From positions 1,543,494 through 1,607,493 of the forward strand of contig VZRR01010919.1 in the NCBI GenBank assembly GCA_013398015.1: a stretch of DNA of 64,000 nt, written 5' to 3'. A program made the translations under genes and the position numbers. Under the pieces are notes generated by a model that had not been told where the DNA came from, did not search any database, and worked only from the letters and a program-made list of their open reading frames with translations. This DNA comes from Oreocharis arfaki (taxonomy: Eukaryota > Chordata > Aves > Passeriformes > Paramythiidae). Positions 13,890-27,100 of the stretch are shown one piece after another. Each line of letters starts with the position of its first letter. Position 1 is the stretch's first letter.

Positions 13890-15565
13890 CTGGAAAAGCT
13901 CAGTCAAAATTCCATCTTGATATTCACAACTAAAGCACACACAACACATTATTTTTAAACACAATTACTATAAAAGAGAAAGTCAAGCATTTTGATATCC
14001 CTTTAAGACATTTGTATGCAAATTTGCATGTCAAACACATGGCTCTCTGTACCAAGCAATTAGCCAATACATTTTTATCTTTGAAGAAATACCAGTGACT
14101 ATTCAGACTGCCTTTTAAGCAAAAAGTTAGACAAAAACTGTTACTCCATTGAAGGCCAAAAAATATACCTTGATTTTCCTAATACCTAGTTTGTAACACA
14201 GATATATCTGGGTCTAGAAATGTACAGGCAAAACATATTCCACTAAACCTTGTAGTCGTATAGCTGAAGGGAAGAAGCATATCAAATCCAAATGTATTGC
14301 ATATTTTCTGTTATCTGAATAATGTAAAGCCTACAAACTGGTTATCAATTTTTCAGAAAACATAAAATAGAATGGTTTATTTTTTCATTATATGAATTTC
14401 ATTATTTAGTAGAAGAAAATGACTGCTCCATTATTTATCATTTGCTGCTTATTTATTTAGTATAGGAGTAGGCCAAACATTTTCGACCCAACAGCCAAAA
14501 AATCAGTTTGATATTGCTCAAGATGACATTGTTTCTAACTCCAGAAAAACATGTCTAAATGTAAAAGGTGAACAAAAAAAGAACAAGACATATCCTGTTC
14601 TCCTGCTCTCAGGACAACAAAACAGAATCAATCAAACAGAAACCCACACGGAAAAAAATATAACGAATCTATGGAATAATTAGTAGTGAGAAAATAGTAA
14701 TGAGAGGAATGCACTGAAACTAAGGCATTTCTCTGTGCCTCATAAAGCTGAGTGGAAAAATTCTACATATCTAAAATATTTCTGATTTTCCATTGTGAAA
14801 CTGCCTTTCAGTTTCTGTTTTACACATGACATGACAATGTTTCAGAAATCAATACATAAGCCCTGGCAATGAAATGAATACAATGTGTATTTCAAGCTCT
14901 TGATCATGAATCTCTGCGGAAAGACTAACAGACTAAAGGCTCTAACAAATTCAATTCATGTAATGCAGACTTCAGTTCCTGCTTCTGAAAGGCCTACTTC
15001 ATCCCACAGAGCTCTTGAGAACCTAAGAAACATTAATAACTGATGGCATGCAGGTACTGCAAGTAAATGTTATTTTCAGTAGCTAGTTGTATTGCAATAT
15101 GTTCCATAACTTTGATAGAACCAAATATTAATGTGGCATGAGTACTCCTTCAAATTAGAGGATGCACATCCTACAGACGATTTCAAACTTAACATTACTC
15201 TTGCAGCTTGTGCTGTTGTATGTTGTGGCTGATAAACTGCTATTGTTTATTTTTTATTTAGAAAATAACAACATATTTAGCCCCTAGGTTCTCCTGCTCA
15301 CTGAGTTATAGAAAAGCTTTCCTCTCTGTCTACTTGTTAAGTGGAAAATCTTACATTTCACAAAGTGGCATTACCACAATCCATCCTGCAGCTAAAGTCA
15401 GCTTCTCTGGGCTTCTACAGCATCGCAAGTCAGAAAACATTCAGAACAGAATAAACAGTTGGGTGTCTGTCTAGCTTCCTTTGTGTGCATCATGTTACTC
15501 ACCCACGCAAGGTAAAGCTCACTAGAGCTCACAAGTCCTGAGTCAAAGACCAAGACAAAATTAAG

Positions 15566-15675
15566 ACACAATTAACTAAGTTGGTTCTAAGGTAGACCTG
15601 GCCACTACTTCTGGCACCATTCTCAAAATAAGAGAGGAAAGCTGGATACCAGTGAACCAACTTAGTTAATTGTGT
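15566..15675. repeat. Perfect 22-bp inverted repeat with 66-bp spacer
   Basis: The arm at 15566-15587 (begins ACACAATTAACTAAG, ends TTGGTTC) is the exact reverse complement of 15654-15675. Bases immediately outside and inside the arms do not continue the pairing. I see no transposon identity and no convincing direct repeat flanking the outer ends. Confidence 0.9.
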
Positions 15676-16639
15676 AATCCAACTGCTGTTGGAAGATGAC
15701 AGGATTTTTTTGGTCCCTGTTTTTGCACTAAGCACAACTCACCTCTTCTACGTCAATTTAACCAATGAATGTAGAATTTTTCTGTACAAAAGAAAATAAG
15801 AGCATTTTCATTAACTGAATCACTCTGAAAAGAGATACAAATTTCTAAATTACTGATCTCTGCCCAATATTTCCCAAAGCATAAAGGAGCAATTTTGTAA
15901 ACATACTGCTAAGATACTTCCAAGGCAGTCTGAAAAGGATTTTTTTTCTGCATTTTAAATCTTTCAGAATTAAGTGTTCTGATTTAAGTCTCTGTCTGCT
16001 ATCAAAATCAAGCACACCTGCAGAATCTCACTGAAGTCAATCAAATTCAATATATTCAACAAGAATCTACCAGTAGAGAATGTTTTTGACTCAATGGCCT
16101 GCAAAAGGTGGTTGCACACTACTCAAGAAAATCCTTGCATTCAAATCAGGGTTATTTTTTAAATTCCATCAATTCATTTTTAGACCATTTAAAAATCAGT
16201 AATCTATTTTGCACTACTGTTTGCAGGCAAACCAATGTTTCTCAGCAACCAGAGTGATTCAAAAGTTCTTTAAAAAGTGATATGCAAACATAACTTGAAC
16301 TAAAATGGCTTCTCTGTGTACACTTAACATTCCATGAGTTAAAGCATTTTTTGACATTTTTCTTCAAGCTGTCCTTCCAGTGCCCTATCCTAAATTAAAG
16401 AACAAAAAATTCTAAGCCTGTTTAATTTAGAATAGCAATGAATTAATCGTAATAATGAAATAACTTCATACAACGTTGTCTTTGAATCATTAGAGGATTT
16501 GCAGATAGTATCTTGTGAATGCAAACAAGATAATCGTACCAGCGCAGATACCAAATAACCCTTCTTCTAAACACTGGTGGGCATGCATATTCAACAAAAT
16601 GCAAATATTGACTTTTCTGATAGCAACTAGATCAGATTG

Positions 16640-16775
16640 CTAAGGTGTCTGATGAGACGCTGCAATCCCAGTGTGGGACACAGCACTGACCTTCATGCTC
16701 CGCATGGCAAGCCTGCAGCTTGCTCGCATTTATGATTCCCCTAAACTCCGAGCGTTCGCCACGACTGCAAGAATA
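16640..16775. promoter_or_regulatory. Small CpG cluster in AT-rich intron, function unknown
   Basis: Seven CpG dinucleotides lie between 16658 and 16762, four of them within 15 bases at 16748-16762. The surrounding intron has very few. It is too short for a CpG island. It might be a conserved element or an exon of an unknown transcript. This is a weak call based on composition only. Confidence 0.2.
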
Positions 16776-19700
16776 AAGTAGACATGTAGAAAAGGGCAAT
16801 CTCAGTCAGTTCAGAAGAGCTTGAAAGAAAGTAAACAGGTTTCATGTCTCATAATACCTCTCCAGAGAGACAAGGAAAGGAAGAAATGTCATTTGCAATT
16901 GGCTGTTTATGAAGATAAACAAGCACATAAAGAGACTTTTTTTCTTAATAAGCAAGGGAAGAGGATAACAGGTCACACACCTTGCACATTGAGCAATCAG
17001 TATGTCCAGCAAGTGTGTTACAATACAGACCTATGAAAAATGCTAATGCTTTAAAGAGCATTCATCCAGAATGAGTGCATAGTCATGCAGTCACATGATA
17101 TGCTTTACCAAAAACCTCTCCAAACACGCTATAAAACCCCAAATTTAAAAGAAGAAATATCTATAATACTATATATTTTATGTTGTATGTTTAAATCTTG
17201 AACTACATTACACTTCCAAATTTTGCCTAATCCAACGCTTCAATTTGAAGTAGAAATGAATGGGAAAAAGTTCAGCATTTCCTGCTACTTTTATTACACT
17301 TGCCATAGACTACATGATACCTTAAAATGGTTGTTTAAAATACGTATTTAAAGGCTATTGAAGACTCACATAAAAACTTTTTTTCCTAGGTTCTCATTTC
17401 TGTTCTGAGATTCTCCTTCTACACATTTTTCGTTGTATGTCTGTCCTGACATTTTATCTATATGTCTGTGAACATATAGACATATTTCTGTAAGTTTATT
17501 AATATATATTTACACAGCAGTATGTTGAACCACCTTACATTTTAGCAATATAAATACATTCTTTTTAGCTTTCATCATTCTCTATTACTTCTGCCAATGT
17601 TATCTCATGAATGATACTCCAACTCTATGTATGGCTTCTATTTTTGAGATGTTGGTTACAACTATAAAGAGTAATAAGATTTTTCAATGATTATCAAGAT
17701 TACTGCTAATTAGACCAGAGTAAAACCTACATATATGATCCTTTGAGCACAGAAATTATGATTATGATACCAGAATATTTTTATTGGGTTTTCTTCCTCC
17801 ATTCGTAATGCATTTTTAGTGGGCAATTATCCTTACAGCTACAAAATCACAGCTTTTACATTTTATGAGGAAGAATCAATGTGTGCCTATTAGAAACTTG
17901 GTGGCACTTATAATACAAATGGGATTTTTGTATGCCCTTCTATTTGCTAAAATTCGCTAATCTTTCCTTCCTTCTGAGAGCCTTCATTTAATCAGCTCTA
18001 TGCAGGCTTTTAAAAAGCTAAGAAAAATGCTTGTTTTAATATTCTTGCATTTACTTATTTCTGAGATAATGAAATGCTTTCTTAAATTTCCATTAAAGCA
18101 ATGCTGCCATGGATTTCATGGTCTTTCAAAAGAATGAAAACATCAAGATTTGACTGATTATTGCTAGTGGGCCAGCATTCCCAACTGTATCTGTGTTTTT
18201 TGTGCAAAATTTAAACAGAGAGTAATTTGAACCTTATTATTGAGAATTTTTATTTTGAGATCCTGCCAGCACAGCAATCTAAGCCTGTGCTTAGGTTAAA
18301 TCTAGACAGGACACTAAATGCTATAGAAACAAAAATTTATAGCCTGGGCACTGTATGTGCAAATAAATTCTATATGCTACAAAGGCCAGCAAGCTCGAAG
18401 GGAAGAAAGAATCCCACTCTATCACTTTGCTGTTGCATACAAAGACACTTGTTTATAGCATGGTATTTAGATGTGTAACCACTCATGTCAAATCACTTAG
18501 ATTATTTAACCAACAATCAGCCATTACTTTATCAGCCATGGATTTACCTTTTAACCAACCCCTGTGCAAGAAAATTCTGATAAGTGTATGAACAAAAATC
18601 TATCCCACTGTATTTCTTTCCCAGGCTGGAAACTCTGATAAACAGCTTTTTGATCAATAACTGTTGCCTAAGCAGCCAAAGGCCTCCACTTATGTGGTTA
18701 TGCAGAGCCACACAGAATTACAGTTACTGTCACTGCAATGATACCATATGGATTATCCTTTCCTCAGCTGAACAAAATAAAATCTGGCAAACCTTATTGT
18801 CAACTATTACAATCTTGAAAGACAAACTTTTTCTGGCAGTTATCTATACATCATATAAATTTTAAAATTCTTTAAGAATCAGTCAAAATTTGCCTTATTA
18901 TGATTTCAGATGATATTTTAAAAATTAGAAAATATTTGAATCCCTATTAATCAACAAAACACAACTCTTTCTTGAAGATTCACCAGGCCCTTCAAGGTGA
19001 TGGAAGCATAGGTCAATTTACAAAAAAAATGCCTGTAAAGACATGTTCCAAATTGAATGTTCACCTTAACTGTTTTCACTCAGATTGTCCCATAAAGTTC
19101 ACTCCTTTTCCAGAACCTGAAAACTATGTGCCCTATGACTATGAAGAAAGCTAGAAGTTACTTCAAATACTTAATCTCTAAAAACCTTTCAAAGTTCAGA
19201 GGTATATCCTACCCTTGGATATTCAAGGGAGGTTGCATTTTAAGCCTTACATACATTCTCCCCTGAGAACAGAGATTACTCTCTGCCATGCCGAATCTTG
19301 AAAGATATGAATGGCTGGTATGAAAAAGGGAGACAGAGCTTATACAAAATGAGACACAGGTGGGAAAGAACTTGGAAAAAGAAGGCTTTAGAGAAAATTA
19401 TCCAGGCCATGGCTGCACAAATAAAGTTATCTTTACAAAGGAATGTGAAGGCAAAAAACCAGAGAGTTTTATCATAACCCATAAAGTGAAACATTTTACC
19501 TTGCCCTATAAACAGAACACTTTAGATTAGTCTTCCAGATAAAAGAAGTCTTGCTTCAATGTAAAGGAGAGGCTGAGTGACTCCTTGTGCCATCTCTTTC
19601 AGCCACAAATCTTGAGATTTTTCTTTCTTTAATGCATCACTTTGCATGAACTCAAATAAATTTGTGTAGAGGTAAAGCACCAAATCTCCTCCTTAGTTTC

Positions 19701-21229
19701 ACAGAACCAGGGAAATTCCTCCTGAAACAGGTTTCCTTCAATTTTTACTTTATTATTTGCACACAGTCACACATAGCATTTTTAATATCATATTAATTCA
19801 TGCAAAGAGGAAAAAACTGCACACAGAGAAATGTCTTGCTGTGTGCAAGGAGTACTGCCTCTTTTTTAAAATGATTATAATCGACCTAACTTTTCATTTT
19901 GAGAGTTTCATGCTTTTTTCAAGCATTTGTATCAATGTGCTTTCAAGAATTCGATTCTGCTAGGAAAAACAAGCTGAGTTCTTGAGTTTTACTTAAAAAT
20001 ACTGTCTGACCATTAGAGCAACCCTTCTCTGTATTTGCCTATGATTAAATTAAACTCAATCTAAAACATGAACATTCTGATACAGATATGGTATGTCAGG
20101 TGAGGTTTAAGAAGTGCCATATGTAACACTTTTTAGTTTTTCTCTACCTCTGCTAGGAAAACCTTGATATATTATGAACATCTGGGGGGTTTATGGCATT
20201 TTGGTGACTCAAGTTATCATACAGTTGATAAACTTTTAAAATTTTTTTCCTTTGTTGTTTCTTGATTATAGGAAAAATCTCATTCCAGTTTCTCAAAATT
20301 TATGCCATGATATTTAATCTTTTTTTCAACATACACCTAAAAAATCATTAAATTCCTTCAGTAGTATATTTAGATCTGTATCTTAGTAACTCTACTGACA
20401 ACTTCTTGCCAAATCAGAAGTCTCCTTATTTTTTCAAAGGTGTCCCAGTTTGAGACAAATTAAGGGAAACCCAAGACACCAACACACCCCTGTTGTAACC
20501 CCAAGACAACAAGATGCATTATGTGTATATAAAGAAAAGAAAAACAAAAAACAAACCAAAACCCCCACCATTTTTAATAATAGCAAAATTGATTTTTAAA
20601 TTTCAGCAAACATTTAAAAAGCTACTTTGAAAAATGACCAGAAATTTTATTATTACGAAGAAAGAGTAGAAAGCTGTATTCATTTGCTAAAGATGTACAC
20701 AACTGCATAATCAAAAAATTTTGTATGTATTTTTTATGGTTTTTGTACTAACCACTTGAATAGCTCCATTATAAGCACAATTTTTAATTTTGCTCTCTTG
20801 AATTAAATTTTGAGCTATATCTATCCATTTTTTGTAATAGAATTAACATCTTTAATTTAAATAGTTCAGTTCCTTGTAGTTCTAATTTGTTTAATGTAAG
20901 AATATATATAGATAGGTCTATTTTTAATATTTGATGTAGTTTAGTTTACAGCTCACTCATCTAAGGATTTAGCTTTTCAGGTCTTGGGGACCTACTTTAA
21001 ATTTAAGGATTAAAAAAGAAATTTATAAAAGAAATCTAATTTTTTATATATATGAATTAAAAAGCAGAAAGACATTTGAGTGACTGCAACCCCTGGTTTG
21101 GATCCCTTCAGAATAAGGTATAATAATTACCCACATTTAAACTGCTAGTTAAAATGGATGCATTCATTCCTTGCAAAGTTTCCTTAGAAACACTAGACTC
21201 TTAAGCATAATCTAAACAGACAGCTGGGT

Positions 21230-21500
21230 CCACCCTTTATGATAATGTGCCACGCAGCTTTATTAATCTGACCTTTGGAAACAAATGAGAAATTTTATAC
21301 TGCCCCACCATAATTGCTAGTGGCAGGCATTTTAGCAGTGTTTAATTTGCACTTGACTGTAACATCTACTTTCAGTTATGATGTAAACGTTAACGGGATC
21401 TGACACTGTTAATCACGTTCTGGTGTCTCAGGCAAGTGGCAAAAGAGTGTGCTTGGAGTAAACCAGAACACGACCTTAACGGTAATGAAACACAGCAACC
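21230..21500. promoter_or_regulatory. Candidate conserved non-coding element
   Basis: This stretch is free of simple repeats and runs and is less A/T-monotonous than its flanks. It contains homeodomain-type cores (TTAATC twice) and AACGTTAACGGG. It looks like the conserved intronic enhancers common in brain-expressed genes, but that is an impression from texture, not a comparison. Confidence 0.2.
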
Positions 21501-21714
21501 CTTGCTATTCTAAGACAAAGGCAAAAAATGAATACTCCAATTGTCTCAACCAGCATCTGAATGATATACAGCACTGTAGTAATAGCGGATGAGAGTTGAG
21601 GTGGAAATTTTGTCCAACAGCCTCATTTTTCAAGTTTATGTAAGTTCTGATTGTCCTTTAAGTTGCTTGCAAGAGCTATTTGATAGGAGAAAATATCTTT
21701 TTAATGTATAATCA

Positions 21715-21736
21715 ATAGTATTCTGAAGAATACTAT
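21715..21736. repeat. Perfect 10-bp-arm hairpin, 2-nt loop
   Basis: ATAGTATTCT is followed after two bases (GA) by its exact reverse complement. Confidence 0.85.
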
Positions 21737-24120
21737 ATGAATGCAAAATGTAATTCTGTTTTAGATGGCACGAGTATAGAAATTTCTGTGTAACACAAAT
21801 GTGTCAGGGTTTTTTCTGCATAAGTGTTCTTAAAAGTTTTTAGACTATAAACAGCACAGAAAAACTATATGGATGTTATGCTGACAGCTATCAGTGTTAT
21901 AAATATACAAAAAAATCCAGTGGCCTCATACCTGAGTGAAAAAAATACCTATTTACAGGTATTTATTTAAAAAAAATATAAATTAAATAGAAATTATTTC
22001 TGAAATACCAGTATATATACCAGATCTTTTGCTTCCGAATGTTATGTATGCCTCCTAAACTACACTTTTTCATTCAAGACAACGCTTTCTCAACTTTAAA
22101 TACTTCTTTGTGAATAGTCTAATTGAACTGTTGCCTATATTGGATTTTAAGTTCATATCTAAAAAAATTATTGTAGAGCTTGTAAAGGTCTCTGTGGATT
22201 TTTAAAATGATCTCTATGTATATCTTTTTCAGTGATATAAATACCATAGCCTCCTTTCTGTTCAGTAGTGAGGTATCTCAGCAGACTATTTTACATAAAC
22301 ATACTGAGATAATACTGAGATCTACTGATAAAGCAAGGGTTATGACATAGGCAAATACAACTCAATAACAGAAGTTGCTTTCCCAAAAATTCTAATATAC
22401 ATTTTTTAGCTATTACATTATATACTTATTCACAAATAAAATACAAGTTTTTCATTTAATAGCATTCGGATAGTTTCTGACATGCACTTTGCTTTTTGAA
22501 AATCTATTCTAAAAGGAAAACTTCAAGATACTAAGATAAGATTATCTTGCTTCAACAGTCTGTTACACAAAATGTGAGCTGCACCTTCTATCATTCTCAT
22601 TTGTTTATTTTTGGTCATAATAATTGCCTGCTAAATCACAAGTCGTGTGAAATAGCCTGCTCCATCTGGCTATTATATGTCAAACTTAACTAAGATATCT
22701 GTGGTGCTGATACAAATCATATTTTGCTCTTCATTCTGAGAATGAAGGTTCTGCAAAGGAGTAGGGTACACAGAAGAGGTAGATAATATTTGAAACCAGC
22801 TAAGCTTCACAGGAAATGACCCATTTTACATTTAGATTTCTATTGTTAGTGCAATCAAAGAAATATTCACTACATGTGAGAAACACGGCATGCATAGCCT
22901 ACAGACACTGCACTAGTGTAAATATACTGTATTAAAGTATCCAAGTATACTTTTTCTGTGAATGTAGTGCAAATCTTCAGTGCTCAAGTGCTAATTCAAA
23001 TTATTTCATAAAGCCATCTATGGTTTTTGTACCTCTTTTAAGATGAAAAAAAGAGGTAAACCAAAGCCATTATTGAAAATACGCAAAGCCATTACTGAAA
23101 TTATTGAAAATTGTCTTGAGCACAAAGAAGAATCTTAATATGTAAAATCAAAAAGCTTTTAGCATTAATTTTTAACTTTAAAACCTCAACATTATTAATA
23201 ATGAAAGAACAGACTAACCTAAAGTCAAGTCATGTGCACTAACTCTTTTCAGCCTACTCCTAAAACAATACAAGACATTACCCAAAACATTTTCACTATA
23301 ATGTTCAAGTTAAACAGATACTAGTCTTGTGTGGAAGCTTTAAAACAAAATTTATGGGGGAAAAAAAAAAATCAAACTGTACAACTATTCAAAGTCTTCT
23401 GTGGGTCTCACATCATTAAAATTCAGACTACCAATACATTTAAATTTAAATATCCAAAATTGCTGCATTCATCCACTGAGTGACTTCTTTAAAGCTAGCA
23501 AAGTCTTAATAGGAATGAATATGTATTCCAGTCAGTATTCAGCATTCCCCTCCCTTGCCAATGTTGAAACTCCTCTCTGCTGTATCTGCTCATATTAAGT
23601 GTTTGTGCACTACGGAGAGAAACTCCATTAATACCACAGAACTTATTCTCTCTTGTCAAGTTCACAATATCTACTCTGAAATAGGTTTAATAATTTAACA
23701 GACTGCAACTTAAATTTTAGGAGGACATGGATTTATTTTTTTTTTAAAAGCAAGATAGGAGCACCAATCTCTTATGTAGGCTCGACTGCGCTACTACATG
23801 CAGAAATAAGCATTTTATTCCTTGTTAGAATAGATACATCATTTTGGAGAAGAGTTCTTGCCTAGAATTTTGACACAGACCATCTTTTTCCCTTCCAAGT
23901 TTCTGAATGTAATGAATACTACATATGAGAAGAAAACCAAACTCAGATGTACATTTTCCTGCTGTAAAGAAAATCCAAAGAAGAAAGAAATTCTGTGTAT
24001 GTATAACTCCTAAAGCTGCTAACAAGTCAGACACATCTCACATGAATTTCATCCTTTTATGAATGCAACAGAGCACAGTTGTAGAATACTTTTGCTTTCG
24101 TATTTCCTCCACTATCATTA

Positions 24121-24147
24121 TATATACATTATTATATAATGTATATA
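24121..24147. repeat. AT-rich palindrome, 11-bp arms
   Basis: TATATACATTA, five bases, then TAATGTATATA. It lies in a wider AT-rich tract (about 24110-24200) with further partial palindromes. Confidence 0.85.
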
Positions 24148-27100
24148 GGGTCATATATATGCATTATCATATAATATGTATTATAATTATCAGTAATAAT
24201 ATCAGTAGTTATCTCTGTAGTCATTATCAGATTATATGTGGATCCCCTCAAAGTTTTAAATAGTGGCAGAAATAATGGATGTGCATTTAAGAAAAATAAG
24301 AGATGCATCTGATTTTTCCAATTGATTTTCTGAAAATACACTGGCAGCTGTGAAGTTTTGTGTCATTTACAAAAATTTTTTAGTCTCATTCTGACTCCTT
24401 TGGTTTTTACTTAATATCTTTTTAGTATATATATTTGCTCATAACAAAACTGGACTTGGAAATTTTGCAGCCAAGCAACATAAGTCCTCTGTGAAAATTC
24501 AGACATAATTTGTAACAAAACACTCAAGAAATTCTGTGTGATGTTGTTCTTCCTCTGACACTAATATACTAAAACTGCAGACAATTTTTCACTGGTATGG
24601 AATTTAGGTCTGGAATTTAGATTAAAGTAAATGCTGAAATTCTGTAAAATATTTGCACCATGTTGTAGTCACTTGTCATTACTTCAGCATTTTTAATTAA
24701 TTTCTTGACTAAGATAAAGTATATTTACCTCAAGACAACAACTGGTGAATCCGTATTTGTGGAGTCTGCAGTGTTTATGTCCATGGCATTACACTTGTAG
24801 CAGGTCTGACCAGATAACTATACAAATACTGTGCTGTATTGACAGATAGACATCAAAACTGGAATTCAACATTGTCGAATAATGCTTTGTTTAAAATAAA
24901 TATGAAAACATTTCCACAAAACTGTATATACAGGAGAGACCTTGCGCTTAGTGTATACTTTCTATGTCTGGGTAATCACACTGTTATCAAAATATTACCC
25001 AGAACTGATATCTGACACTGACTCACGCACTTTACTTTCTCAAAATGAGCTTCAGGCCTGTCGAAAAATAAATTTTAAGATGAACTGTTATACTAAAATT
25101 ATTTTCACACATGAAGAAATTTGTTTCTTTTAAATGCATTTCACAATCTGGCTCTAAATTGATTCAGAACTTAGAGTTATAATTTCTATAAATGTCAATC
25201 ATGCTAAAGCCAGTACAATATAATAATAAATAAAGAACACCCCAAAAAATTCAGTTATTAACACTATGTCTGTAGGTCTTTTGTAAGAAAGGGAGAGGAG
25301 AATTATTCAGGTGTATAACAGAACTACATTTCTTATGGCAATTCTTAAGTAACAGAAGAAATTTGAGTTTCAGTTGACGAGGCCTTGGAGGAGAATGGAA
25401 CAGGATAAAGGGGACAGTATTTGACATGTTTAATTCAAAAATCCTCATACCAACTCTTGAAAGTTTATTCACTCAGGTAAGTTGGAACATAGCAACAAAG
25501 AAAAGAACTTCAGAACAAACACTGTAAGTCAGATCATTTAGTAGCTGCATTTCAATGAAAACAGCTATCCTGGACAAACATTTACCAACCTGTTTGCTGC
25601 TACACATATTCTCTAAAATACCACATTTTTTTTCTGATATGTAATGAACTACTAAAGAAGCTTCTACAGTGTTACAAACTATAACATTAGTCAGCTCAGT
25701 CCAGGAGGATTGCAGTTCAGATCCTAACCACACACAATTAATACAGGTCTGTTGAAATACAAATCAAGAATCATTTGCTTGAGCAGAAAAAATAAATCAA
25801 TGGATGCATTACAGAACATAATGAACTGTATTTTTGCCACATTTAATGGTTTTAACATGACAAGGTATAATGATATCATGTATTCTGCATCAGAACATGC
25901 ATAGCTTTGTCCTTTATCAAAAGTACTAACAGTCAGACATATTGCAGGATAGATCTAAGAGTTTGCTCACCCTCAGGCATTTAAGAGTATCTCCAGACAC
26001 AATTTCACTTTAACAAGTTATTATTCAAATAAGGCCTTACTGATTTTGTCCCTTAAATTCTATCAATTTTGAAACTTTTTAAGCTTTTTTTCACTTCTTC
26101 TTGCCTTACATCCATCAGTGCACAGAAAAAGATCATGCCAATCTGGGATCCCAAAAAAGGCCACAGTTGTTGTGCAGGTAGGCTAAGTTTTTAAGGAGTA
26201 AAAAGCAAGTAAGATATGCAAGTGATGCCTATATGATTTCCTCTCTAATTTTGGTAGCTAAAGATTATAAAAGGAACAGATGTTTGTTAATGATATCAGA
26301 AGAGTCTTGCAACATGTTCATAATCATAGAGAATTATGGCTTTGAAACTGATCTGTGAACCAACAATGGTTTTACATTCAGATTATTAAGGTAAGCATAA
26401 AATGAGAAGTATTGAGTACAAAAAGAAACTCCAGTTGTAATTAAAATTATGTCAGTCAAAACTCTCCAAATGGTTTAACTGAGTGTCAGTGATGTTCAAA
26501 GCTCAGATCAGTAGTAGCTAGCAAACATTTTAAAAGCATCCTATACAGTTGGTACCTAAGTGCACTTAACTAAAGTAAAAAACTCCTCAAGTTATTAAAT
26601 TAAAATTATTTGCATGCACATTTTGAAGATGCTATGAAAAGTGCATATTTTCCAAACCTTAGGAGGAACACTTTTTCTACCTTTCAAAAGATGTTCTTTA
26701 AGTTGCTAAAACTTATAGGCAAAGTTACACAAGTAGTGTACACCATCGTATCATTGCTCAATATCAACACAACAACCACCTTACTCTCAGCCTATATTCA
26801 GAATTTTTTTTTCACTGATTTTGCTGGGGTTTTTTTTTAGAAAGATATTACACATTGCTCCTCTATACTGAAATAAATTTTTAAATTCTCAAAGAAGAAA
26901 ATTATTTTACTGTAATTCCAGCTGTGACTGAGCTTAGGACTGATCTGAAATGCTAGCAGTTAACTGAAATATTTTTGTGGCTCGTCATTTCCTGCGTGCC
27001 AGCGTTTTTCCTGAGAAAAGGAATTGAGATGCCTTTCCAGTTTGGCAAATAGTTGGTATGTGTCACTAGTCAACCTTCTGTCACTTCAGAAGTAAAAATT

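Noticed and set aside
18972..19154. 60-residue plus-strand frame ending EPENYVPYDYEES
   Set aside because: It looks protein-like at the end, but there is no recognised family, no clear splice sites and no neighbour support. It is most likely chance.
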